A DNA stretch of 8,123 bases from Ilumatobacter sp. (GTDB lineage Bacteria; Actinomycetota; Acidimicrobiia; Acidimicrobiales; Ilumatobacteraceae), in the NCBI GenBank assembly GCA_029263275.1, contig JAJCXU010000260.1:1-8123 (forward strand). Direction: 5' to 3'. Position numbers and translations under genes: made by a program. The notes under the pieces were generated by a model. The model was not told the origin of the DNA. It saw nothing but the letters and a program-made list of their open reading frames with translations, and ran no database searches. This document shows positions 1 to 5,769 of the stretch, piece by piece; within the stretch, counting starts at the first letter, position 1; each line of letters starts with the position of its first letter.

Positions 1-2
1 CC

Positions 3-608
3 GCTGCCGGTGACGCCACGACCGCAGCCCTGCTCGATCGTGTCCGGAACACTGAACTTCGTGTACTCGGCTGGTCGAAGACCGCAACGAGCCTGCGCGA
101 ACGGGTGGCGTTTCTCCACGCCAACGTGGGCGAGCCGTGGCCCGACTGGTCGGTCGGCACCTTGCTCGCCTCGCTCGACACGTGGCTCGGCCCATATCTC
201 CCGGGAGCGCGCGGGCGCGCCGACCTCGAACAGCTCGATCTCACCACGGTGCTTCGGTCTCAGCTGCCATGGCCCGAAGGCGCACAACTCGACGATCTCG
301 CGCCTGCGGCGCTCTCGCTTCCGACTGGCCGGTCCGCGACGATCGACTACTCGGGCGAGCAGCCCACTGCTTCGGTACGAGTGCAAGACCTGTTCGGCAG
401 CACCACCCACCCCACCGCGGGCGGGCGACCGATTCGTCTCGAGCTGCTGTCGCCAGCGGACCGGCCAATCCAGGTCACTGCCGACCTGCCTGGGTTCTGG
501 GCAGGTTCCTGGTCTGAGGTGCGCAAGGAGATGGCCGGTCGCTACCCGAAGCATCGGTGGCCAGATGACCCTGCCAGCGCTGCTCCCAAGCGGATGAAGG
601 ATCGCTGA
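3..608 (+). CDS. hrpB: ATP-dependent helicase HrpB, C-terminal part (5' end outside window)
   Basis: This is the last 201 codons of a gene that begins before the window. HrpB proteins are DEAH/RHA-type ATP-dependent helicases of roughly 800 residues. Their cellular role is poorly defined, although many bacteria carry them. The helicase core is not in the window. What is visible is the helical stretch with GWSKTATSLRERVAFLHA, followed by PDWS, and then the HrpB-specific C-terminal domain. That domain ends in the family signature LELLSPADRPIQVTADLPGF, then GSWSEVRKEMAGRYPKHRWP and a short basic tail. This tail motif (a phosphoribosyl-like 'RYPKH.WP.DP' ending) is what I recognise as HrpB. The frame stays open from the window edge, so the Met at 105 is internal and not a start. 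The stop TGA directly abuts the ATG of the transporter gene, and the ribosome binding site of that gene lies inside this one, so the two are probably co-transcribed. Confidence 0.86.
   Translation, partial: AAGDATTAALLDRVRNTELRVLGWSKTATSLRERVAFLHANVGEPWPDWSVGTLLASLDTWLGPYLPGARGRADLEQLDLTTVLRSQLPWPEGAQLDDLAPAALSLPTGRSATIDYSGEQPTASVRVQDLFGSTTHPTAGGRPIRLELLSPADRPIQVTADLPGFWAGSWSEVRKEMAGRYPKHRWPDDPASAAPKRMKDR
596..601 (+). promoter_or_regulatory. Ribosome binding site for the TauE/SafE gene
   Basis: GAAGGA lies 7 nt before the ATG at 609, inside the last codons of hrpB. Its position and purine content fit a Shine-Dalgarno site and support 609 as the start. It is the clearest ribosome binding site in the window. 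Confidence 0.6.
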
Positions 609-1340
609 ATGACCGTCGACGGACTCCCGCTCCTCGCCGCGCTCGCGTGCGTGCTCGTCGTGTATGTCGGCACGACCGTGCAGGCGTCGCTCGGCATCGG
701 GCTGGGCATGCTGTCATCTCCGGTGCTGGCGCTGGCCGACACCGACTTCATCCCGGTCGCCATCATGATCTCGGTCATTCCGCTCTCCGGGTCGGTGGCC
801 TGGTCCGAGCGCGAGCACATCGACCGAGGCGGCACCGGGCTGCTGTTGATTGGCCGGATTCCCGGTGTGATCATCGCTGCACTGGTCGTCTCGAGCTTCA
901 GCGACACGGCACTGGGGTTGCTGGTCGCCGGGTCGGTCATCACTGCCGTGATCGTGTCGGCGATCGGCCGCAAGTTCGTAGCGGGCCCGGGCGTGCTGCT
1001 CCTCGCCGGGAGCGCGTCAGGTTTCATGGCAACCACCACGGGCGTCGGTGGCCCCCCAGTGGCGTTGACCTATCAGCACGACACGCCAGCGACGATGCGC
1101 GCCTCCATCTCTGCGTTCTTCACCGTCGGCGCCGTGATGTCGTTGGTCGCCCTCGTCCTGGCTGGCGAGGTCAGTCGCCGATCTCTCGAGTTGACCGCCG
1201 TCCTCAGCCCGGCGGTGCTGCTCGGCATCATCACGGCACGTCGGATCAAGCATCGCCTGAACGCCGAATTGGTCCGCCCCGCCGTCCTCGCATTGTGTCT
1301 CCTGAGTGCCACTGCGCTCCTGGTCCGCACACTCGTCTGA
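609..1340 (+). CDS. TauE/SafE family membrane transporter (putative sulfite/organosulfur-type exporter)
   Basis: A 243-residue integral membrane protein of the TauE/SafE family (PF01925; YfcA-like). Members move small anions such as sulfite, sulfoacetate or other organic acids across the cytoplasmic membrane. Most have no tested substrate. Seen in the sequence: about eight hydrophobic segments, near residues 7-27, 31-46, 49-65, 78-95, 99-118, 124-141, 168-188 and 223-242, with a further moderately hydrophobic stretch around 195-208. The diagnostic loop GFMATTTGVGGPP spans residues 138-150 and corresponds to the second family repeat. A first-repeat counterpart, QASLGIGLGMLSSP, lies near residues 24-37. 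Length is typical of the family (about 240-260). The start is fixed by the GAAGGA site and by the preceding stop codon, which abuts it. Nothing nearby belongs to sulfur metabolism, so the substrate cannot be inferred from context and 'sulfite exporter' should be read as a family name only. Confidence 0.9.
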   Translation: MTVDGLPLLAALACVLVVYVGTTVQASLGIGLGMLSSPVLALADTDFIPVAIMISVIPLSGSVAWSEREHIDRGGTGLLLIGRIPGVIIAALVVSSFSDTALGLLVAGSVITAVIVSAIGRKFVAGPGVLLLAGSASGFMATTTGVGGPPVALTYQHDTPATMRASISAFFTVGAVMSLVALVLAGEVSRRSLELTAVLSPAVLLGIITARRIKHRLNAELVRPAVLALCLLSATALLVRTLV

Positions 1341-1395
1341 GCGCACCGCGACCGATAATCCCTGCACACGACGTGCGCGGGGGACGCGAGTGGCC

Positions 1396-1401
1396 TAGCT
1401 T
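1396..1401 (+). promoter_or_regulatory. Putative -10 element for a leaderless transcript of the secreted protein gene
   Basis: TAGCTT matches the TAnnnT form of a sigma-70-type -10 box. It ends 8 nt before the ATG at 1410, so transcription would begin at or next to the start codon. No Shine-Dalgarno sequence is present in the 20 bases before the ATG. I see no convincing -35 box. A second -10-like hexamer, GATAAT at 1354-1359, would instead give a leader of about 45 nt. Confidence 0.45.
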
Positions 1402-1409
1402 CGTCGCTG

Positions 1410-2657
1410 ATGGCGGGCGACCGAACACCGAGAGCGCACGCCCGGCACCGACGATGGCCTGGCCTTCCCACTGTGGTGGCGGTCGCACTCGTGCTGTCAC
1501 TCGTCGCGGTGCTCGGCACATTGAGCGCTCCCGACCGACTCGCCTCGGCCGCCGACGTCTGCCTCGGATCGAGCTCGCCGGCATCGTTGACCACGATGTT
1601 CGAGAGCGAGCCGGGCGGGATCATCGCAGCGGACTACCAGCGCGCCGTGCCGCTGCCCGACGGACGCACCCTGTGGCTCTTCCAAGACGCAACGATCAGG
1701 CTTCCACCCCCTGAGGAACCGCCAGAGCCCGTGGATCCCGAGGATCCCCCACCGCCCACCGAACGACTGTTGCACAACATCGGCGTGCTCCAAACTGGGT
1801 CGTGTTTCACCGTGCTCCGGTCCGGCACCACCGAGGACCCCAAGGAGTGGCTCCTTGCTGACCAGACCACGACGTATGGGCATTGGTTCTGGCCACTCGG
1901 CGCCGAGCTCGGCACCGATGGGAATCTGTATGTGTATGTCGCTGAGATGTTCGAGCACGGTGCGCTCTATCTGTCCGCTGCCGACCCAGTGCGGACGCGC
2001 ATTGTCGGCATCAACCTGAGTTCGATGAATGTCACGTTTGCCGGTATCCCGCCAGGCTCATCGTCGCAGCTCTACGGATTCTCGGTCACGTCCGACGATT
2101 CTTGGACGTACCTATACGGCCACTGTCATCGCCAGTTCGGCTGGGACATCGGCCCGTACGGCGTGCCGGCACACGACCTCAGCTGTGCTGGCAACGTTCC
2201 CGTTGCCCGAGTGCCGAAGGGGCAACTGTTCAACTCGCTGAGCTATTGGGATGGGACCAGCTGGCAGGCCGACGCGAACCGAGCGGTCAGCGTGATGCCT
2301 GGCGCAGGCCGCTCGATCAACCCCACCCAGGTGCGTTTCACCGACGGCGAGTTTCTCGCCGTGACCAAGGTCGGCGACTGGTTCGGCGACACGATCTACC
2401 TCGATCGGGCGCCAACCGCCCACGGACCGTGGACGAACTATGCCCGCCTCCCGGCGCCGACGAAGTGCACCAAATCCGTCTGCAACACGTACTTCGCATC
2501 GTGGGTCCCCGGCACCGCCGATGGCGATCACGTGATCGGCCTGTCGCACAACCGGTGGGACGGACGCGTGACGACGATCAACCGTCCGACCTACCTCCTC
2601 GCTCCCGATGCCGGAAGCCACGCATTCGCCTTGCGATGCGCCATCGTCGACTGCTGA
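1410..2657 (+). CDS. Secreted protein of unknown function, probable beta-propeller (DUF4185-like)
   Basis: A 415-residue exported protein. Residues 5-16 are strongly basic, 20-40 are hydrophobic, and A-S-A at 45-47 is a plausible signal peptidase I site, so the mature protein would start near Ala48. The mature part is rich in Trp, Tyr, Gly and short beta-like segments. Repeated phrases such as LWLFQDA (88-94), WTYLYGHC, WFGDTIYLD (324-332) and HNRWDG recall the five-bladed propellers of DUF4185 and related glycoside-hydrolase-like proteins. I recognise the general family from actinobacterial secreted proteins, but no enzyme activity is assigned. The mature chain has eight cysteines, an even number, with the last two at 410 and at the final residue 415; four disulfides would be possible. 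A proline/acid-rich insertion occupies residues 99-116. The start is supported by the signal peptide and by the TAGCTT box just upstream. The next gene, 71 nt downstream, is also exported. Alternatives are a cell-wall binding or carbohydrate-acting protein; the molecular role is unknown. Confidence 0.75.
   Translation: MAGDRTPRAHARHRRWPGLPTVVAVALVLSLVAVLGTLSAPDRLASAADVCLGSSSPASLTTMFESEPGGIIAADYQRAVPLPDGRTLWLFQDATIRLPPPEEPPEPVDPEDPPPPTERLLHNIGVLQTGSCFTVLRSGTTEDPKEWLLADQTTTYGHWFWPLGAELGTDGNLYVYVAEMFEHGALYLSAADPVRTRIVGINLSSMNVTFAGIPPGSSSQLYGFSVTSDDSWTYLYGHCHRQFGWDIGPYGVPAHDLSCAGNVPVARVPKGQLFNSLSYWDGTSWQADANRAVSVMPGAGRSINPTQVRFTDGEFLAVTKVGDWFGDTIYLDRAPTAHGPWTNYARLPAPTKCTKSVCNTYFASWVPGTADGDHVIGLSHNRWDGRVTTINRPTYLLAPDAGSHAFALRCAIVDC
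1704..1757 (+). other. Proline/acid-rich insertion in the propeller-like protein
   Basis: Codons 99-116 encode a stretch with eleven prolines and otherwise almost only Glu, Asp and Val. It sits directly after the LWLFQDA motif and before the segment LLHNIGVLQTGSCF. The DNA contains the 7-mer GGATCCC twice, 2 nt apart, near 1733-1748, which could be a trace of local duplication. It probably forms an exposed loop between two strands. Confidence 0.6.
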
Positions 2658-2728
2658 GCCGCAACATCACTCCAGCTCACAGGGGTCCCGACCTCGCTTG
2701 TGCCTCAGAGTCGTGGCAGAGTGACCCG

Positions 2729-4048
2729 ATGCGATCCACCCACCGCGCCGCCCGCTCCATCACGCGAGTCACCGCGACCCTCGCCGGGCTCGCTCTCGTG
2801 GCCGCCTCGTGTGCCGGGTCCGACGAGGACGCTGCCGCAACAACGCCCGCAACCGACACGCCGCCAGCGACGGAGGCACCCGCTCAGACCGAGGCACCCG
2901 TCGAAACCGAAGCACCGGTCGAGACTGAGACGCCCGCCGACACCGAAGCACCCGTCGAGACCGAAGCACCGGTCGAAACCGACCCGCCGGAGCCGGAGAG
3001 TGCACCAGACATCGAGCTCGACCTTGCATACGGCGACTACGAGGTGGGAGTGAAGACCATCACCGTCGCCGACACCTCCGGCGGCGATCGAAATCTCACG
3101 GTCGACGTGTGGTTTCCGCTCGGCGACCAATCGATTGCCGAGCCGGTCGCGCACCAATACACGCTCATCCCCGGCGTCTACTACGAGTCGCCTGTTGCGT
3201 TCACGGCCGAGGCTGGTGCGATCTCCTCCGACGGCCCGTTCCCACTCATCGTCTATTCGCACGGTTCCGGTGGACTCCGATACATCCACTCGAACTACAC
3301 CGAGGCGCTGGCCAGCAACGGGTACATCGTCGCCGCGCCCGACCACACCGGCAACACCGGCGCTGATCGCCTCCTCGACACTGAAGTCGACATCTCGATC
3401 AGTGCCTTCAACCGACCCAACGACGTCACGCGAGTGATCGACGCCTTCCTCGACCCTGAGAGCATCGAAACCGTCGGATTCGTCGGCAGCGTCAACCCCG
3501 GACAGGTCGCGGTCACCGGGCACTCGTTCGGCGGATTCACCGCCTATGCCATGGCCTCAGGATTCTCAAACGACGTCGGTGAGTTCGTGGCCGACGAACG
3601 CGTCGCGGCCATCGTGGCACTCGCTCCAGCAACCGGCGGCCTTTCCGACGATCAGCTGCTCTCGATCAGAATTCCAGCTCTCGTGATGGCCGGCACCGAC
3701 GACACCACTACGCCGATCGACCCGAACGTCACCCGACCCTGGAATCAGTCGGCAAGCTCGCCGTCATATCGCGTCGACCTCATCGCCGCTGAACACCAGA
3801 CCTTCACCGATGTCTGCGCCTACCAGGACTTTCTTCCGACACTGCCCGACGTCCCGGAGATCATCGTCGACACGATCACCGGTTCTGCCGACGAAGGCTG
3901 CGAGCCCGACGACATGCCGATCGAGCGTGCCCAAGCAATCACCAACACGTTTGCCGCGCGATTCCTCGACTCGGTGTTCAAGGGCGGCGAGATGGTCCAG
4001 CTCGACGAGGTCGACGAGCAGGTCGACCTCGTCTTCCAAGCCGAGTAA
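2729..4048 (+). CDS. Lipoprotein alpha/beta hydrolase (PAF-acetylhydrolase / dienelactone-hydrolase-like)
   Basis: A 439-residue membrane-anchored serine hydrolase. The N-terminus is a lipoprotein signal: basic residues to 13, hydrophobic core 14-26, and VAASC with the lipidated Cys28. Residues 29-93 form a linker rich in Thr, Glu, Ala and Pro with hexapeptide repeats. The catalytic domain runs from about 100 to 439. It shows the oxyanion-hole strand [10 protein letters not shown] (173-182), the nucleophile elbow GHSFGG with Ser266, the acid in GTDDTTTP (Asp325 by its distance to the Pro, with Asp324 adjacent) and the base in AAEHQTF (His356). This layout fits the bacterial PAF-acetylhydrolase/COG4188 'predicted dienelactone hydrolase' group, which also resembles cutinase-like polyester hydrolases. 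The natural substrate (lipid ester, polyester or small lactone) cannot be read from sequence. The frame stays open far upstream, but the ATG at 2729 is the one that places a lipoprotein signal at the N-terminus. There is no clear Shine-Dalgarno site. A weak CAGAGT at 2717-2722 could be a -10 box. Confidence 0.9.
   Translation: MRSTHRAARSITRVTATLAGLALVAASCAGSDEDAAATTPATDTPPATEAPAQTEAPVETEAPVETETPADTEAPVETEAPVETDPPEPESAPDIELDLAYGDYEVGVKTITVADTSGGDRNLTVDVWFPLGDQSIAEPVAHQYTLIPGVYYESPVAFTAEAGAISSDGPFPLIVYSHGSGGLRYIHSNYTEALASNGYIVAAPDHTGNTGADRLLDTEVDISISAFNRPNDVTRVIDAFLDPESIETVGFVGSVNPGQVAVTGHSFGGFTAYAMASGFSNDVGEFVADERVAAIVALAPATGGLSDDQLLSIRIPALVMAGTDDTTTPIDPNVTRPWNQSASSPSYRVDLIAAEHQTFTDVCAYQDFLPTLPDVPEIIVDTITGSADEGCEPDDMPIERAQAITNTFAARFLDSVFKGGEMVQLDEVDEQVDLVFQAE
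2870..2977 (+). repeat. Six tandem 18-bp units encoding the Thr-Glu-Ala-Pro-Val-Glu linker
   Basis: Six in-frame 18-bp units start at 2870, 2888, 2906, 2924, 2942 and 2960, with a degenerate seventh at 2978-2995. They encode [30 protein letters not shown] and TEAPVE, then TDPPEP. Units 2-4 and 5-7 show the same order, which suggests duplication of a 54-bp block. The product is an unstructured acidic spacer between the lipid anchor and the hydrolase domain. Confidence 0.9.
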
Positions 4049-4087
4049 TCCGTCCGGGCTCACTTCGCTCGGGGGACCGCTCAGACG

Positions 4088-4093
4088 TAGGCT
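4088..4093 (+). promoter_or_regulatory. Putative -10 element for a leaderless fumarase transcript
   Basis: TAGGCT has the TAnnnT form and ends 7 nt before the ATG at 4101, almost the same geometry as the TAGCTT box before 1410. A purine run GAAGG at 4095-4099 is only 1 nt from the ATG, too close to act as a normal ribosome binding site. TTCGCT at 4064-4069 is a weak -35 candidate, 18 nt upstream. Confidence 0.5.
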
Positions 4094-4100
4094 CGAAGGT

Positions 4101-5753
4101 ATGGCTGACGCTGACTTCGACTACACCGAAATGTTCCCAATGGGGCCGGACGAGACCGAGTACCGCCTCGTCTCCACCGACGGCGTTTCGACGTTCGACA
4201 CTCCGGAAGGGACCTTCCTGAAGGTCGAGCCGGAAGCGATCCGCAAGCTGACTGCCGAGGCGATGCGCGACATCGCGCACTATCTCCGCACGAGTCACCT
4301 CGAACAGCTGCGCAAGATCCTCGACGACCCCGAGGCGTCCGACAACGACCGTTTCGTGGCACTCGACTTGCTGAAGAACGCATCGATTGCTGCGGGCGGC
4401 GTGCTCCCGATGTGCCAGGACACCGGCACCGCCATCGTCAAAGGCAAGAAGGGGCAGTTCGTGTTCACGGGCGGCGGTGACGAGGAACAGATCGCGCACG
4501 GCATCGCCGACACCTATCTCACGTCGAACTTGCGCTACAGCCAGATGGCGCCGCTCGACATGTACACCGAGCAGAACACGGGCACGAACCTGCCGGCCGA
4601 GATCAAGATCAATGCGATCGACGGCGATGCCTACAAGTTCTTGTTCATGGCCAAGGGCGGCGGCTCGGCCAATAAGAGCTTCCTGTTCCAAGAGACCAAG
4701 GCCCTGCTCAACGAAGCCACCCTGCTGCCGTGGATCTTCGACAAGATCCAGGGGATCGGCACCTCGGCGTGTCCTCCGTACCACCTCGGCATCGTCATCG
4801 GCGGCACGTCAGGAGAGATCGCCGTCGAGACCGCCAAGCTCGCCACGGCGCGCTACCTCGACACACTCCCCACCACCGGCTCGGCCTCCGGCCATGCGTT
4901 CCGCGACCTCGAACTCGAAGCGAAGGTGCTGCAGCTCGCACAGAGCACGGGTGTCGGCGCACAGTTCGGTGGCAAGTACTTCTGCCACGACGTTCGCATC
5001 ATCCGACTCCCCCGCCACGGCGCGTCGTGCCCGGTCGGCATGGCCGTGTCATGTTCGGCCGATCGTCAGGCGAGGGGCAAGATCACCGCTGACGGCCTCT
5101 TCCTCGAACAACTCGAGACCGACCCCGCACGATTCCTTCCCGCTGTCGGATCCGAGGACCTCCTCGACGCCGAGCCCGTCCACATCGACCTCAATCGGCC
5201 GATGGACGAGATCCGCGCCACGCTCGCTGAGCTGCCCGTCACCACTCAGGTGATGCTGTCGGGGCCGATGATCGTCGCTCGCGACATCGCCCACGCCAAG
5301 ATCAAGGAACGTCTCGACGCAGGTGAAGAGATGCCGCAGTACTGGAAAGACCACGCGGTCTATTACGCCGGGCCGGCCAAGACCCCCGAGGGTTACGCGT
5401 CTGGTTCGTTCGGCCCCACAACCGCCGGCCGAATGGACTCCTACGTACCCGAGTTCCAAGCGGCTGGTGGTTCCATGGTGATGCTGGCGAAGGGCAACCG
5501 TTCGCAGCAAGTCACCGACTCCTGCAACGACAACGGCGGGTTCTATCTCGGCTCGATCGGTGGCCCTGCGGCACGCCTCGCCCTCGACAACATCAAGAAG
5601 GTCGACGTGCTCGAATACGCCGAACTGGGCATGGAAGCGATCTGGAAGATCGAGGTCGAGAACTTCCCCGCCTTCATCGTCGTCGATGACAAGGGCAATG
5701 ACTTCTACGCCAAGGTCCGCGCCGAAGCCTCGATGCCCGTCTCGCTGAGCTGA
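4101..5753 (+). CDS. Class I fumarate hydratase (FumA/FumB type, [4Fe-4S], oxygen-sensitive)
   Basis: A 550-residue cytoplasmic enzyme that interconverts fumarate and L-malate in the TCA cycle. It is the single-chain class I form, with an N-terminal Fumerase domain (about 40-325) and a C-terminal Fumerase_C domain (about 350-545), and is close in length to E. coli FumA (548). The three cluster ligands are in PMCQDT (Cys105), SACPPYH (Cys224) and VSCSADR (Cys318), the numbers I recall for E. coli FumA. Asp107, His306 in RHGASC, Arg394, Thr440 and Arg444 in GPTTAGR, and Lys464 in AKGNRS line up with substrate-binding and catalytic residues of the Leishmania class I enzyme, so the protein should be active. 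The upstream neighbour ends 52 nt before the start and is unrelated in function. Together with the TAGGCT box this suggests an independent promoter. The stop codon lies 1 nt from that of the convergent hydrolase gene. I leave the symbol blank because fumA/fumB usage differs between organisms. Confidence 0.97.
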   Translation: MADADFDYTEMFPMGPDETEYRLVSTDGVSTFDTPEGTFLKVEPEAIRKLTAEAMRDIAHYLRTSHLEQLRKILDDPEASDNDRFVALDLLKNASIAAGGVLPMCQDTGTAIVKGKKGQFVFTGGGDEEQIAHGIADTYLTSNLRYSQMAPLDMYTEQNTGTNLPAEIKINAIDGDAYKFLFMAKGGGSANKSFLFQETKALLNEATLLPWIFDKIQGIGTSACPPYHLGIVIGGTSGEIAVETAKLATARYLDTLPTTGSASGHAFRDLELEAKVLQLAQSTGVGAQFGGKYFCHDVRIIRLPRHGASCPVGMAVSCSADRQARGKITADGLFLEQLETDPARFLPAVGSEDLLDAEPVHIDLNRPMDEIRATLAELPVTTQVMLSGPMIVARDIAHAKIKERLDAGEEMPQYWKDHAVYYAGPAKTPEGYASGSFGPTTAGRMDSYVPEFQAAGGSMVMLAKGNRSQQVTDSCNDNGGFYLGSIGGPAARLALDNIKKVDVLEYAELGMEAIWKIEVENFPAFIVVDDKGNDFYAKVRAEASMPVSLS

Positions 5754-5769
5754 TTCAGCAGGTCGCGAG
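5741..5769. terminator. Inverted repeat at the convergent gene ends, possible bidirectional terminator
   Basis: Outer arms CTCGC (5741-5745) and GCGAG (5765-5769) flank the near-perfect palindrome GCTGATTCAGC (5749-5759). An alternative pairing is GCTGA 5744-5748 with TCAGC 5755-5759 around a 6-nt loop. Both stop codons (TGA 5751-5753 on +, TGA 5757-5755 on -) lie inside it. There is no T-rich tract on either side, so it would not be a classic intrinsic terminator. It is the only secondary structure available, because the genes are separated by a single base. Confidence 0.35.

Noticed and set aside
1363..1375. GCAC/GTGC inverted repeat between the transporter and the propeller-like gene
   Set aside because: A 4-bp stem with a 5-nt loop and no T-tract is expected by chance in such G+C-rich DNA.
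647..1714. Long open frame overlapping the transporter gene and the start of the propeller-like gene
   Set aside because: It is Arg/His/Pro-rich with no domain, and crosses two well-supported genes in another frame. This is typical of G+C-rich shadow frames.
2102..2728. Open frame extending the lipoprotein hydrolase upstream, inside the propeller-like gene
   Set aside because: The upstream part is low-complexity Arg/Pro-rich and would bury the clear lipoprotein signal that begins at 2729.
2717..2731. CAGAGT as a third leaderless -10 box before the lipoprotein hydrolase gene
   Set aside because: It lacks the leading T of TAnnnT, and the TTGTGC upstream is only 13 nt away. The spacing to ATG fits, but the match is too weak to list as a feature.
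1410..4048. A secreted-protein plus lipoprotein-hydrolase 'system' as a new defence or uptake unit
   Set aside because: Beyond both being exported, there is no shared motif, overlap or regulator. The 71-nt gap and separate promoter-like signals do not show a unit.
4049..4080. Possible hairpin terminator after the lipoprotein hydrolase gene
   Set aside because: Only a 4-bp GTCC/GGAC outer pair forms. The inside (GGGCTC, CGCTCG) consists of direct and not inverted repeats, and there is no T-run.
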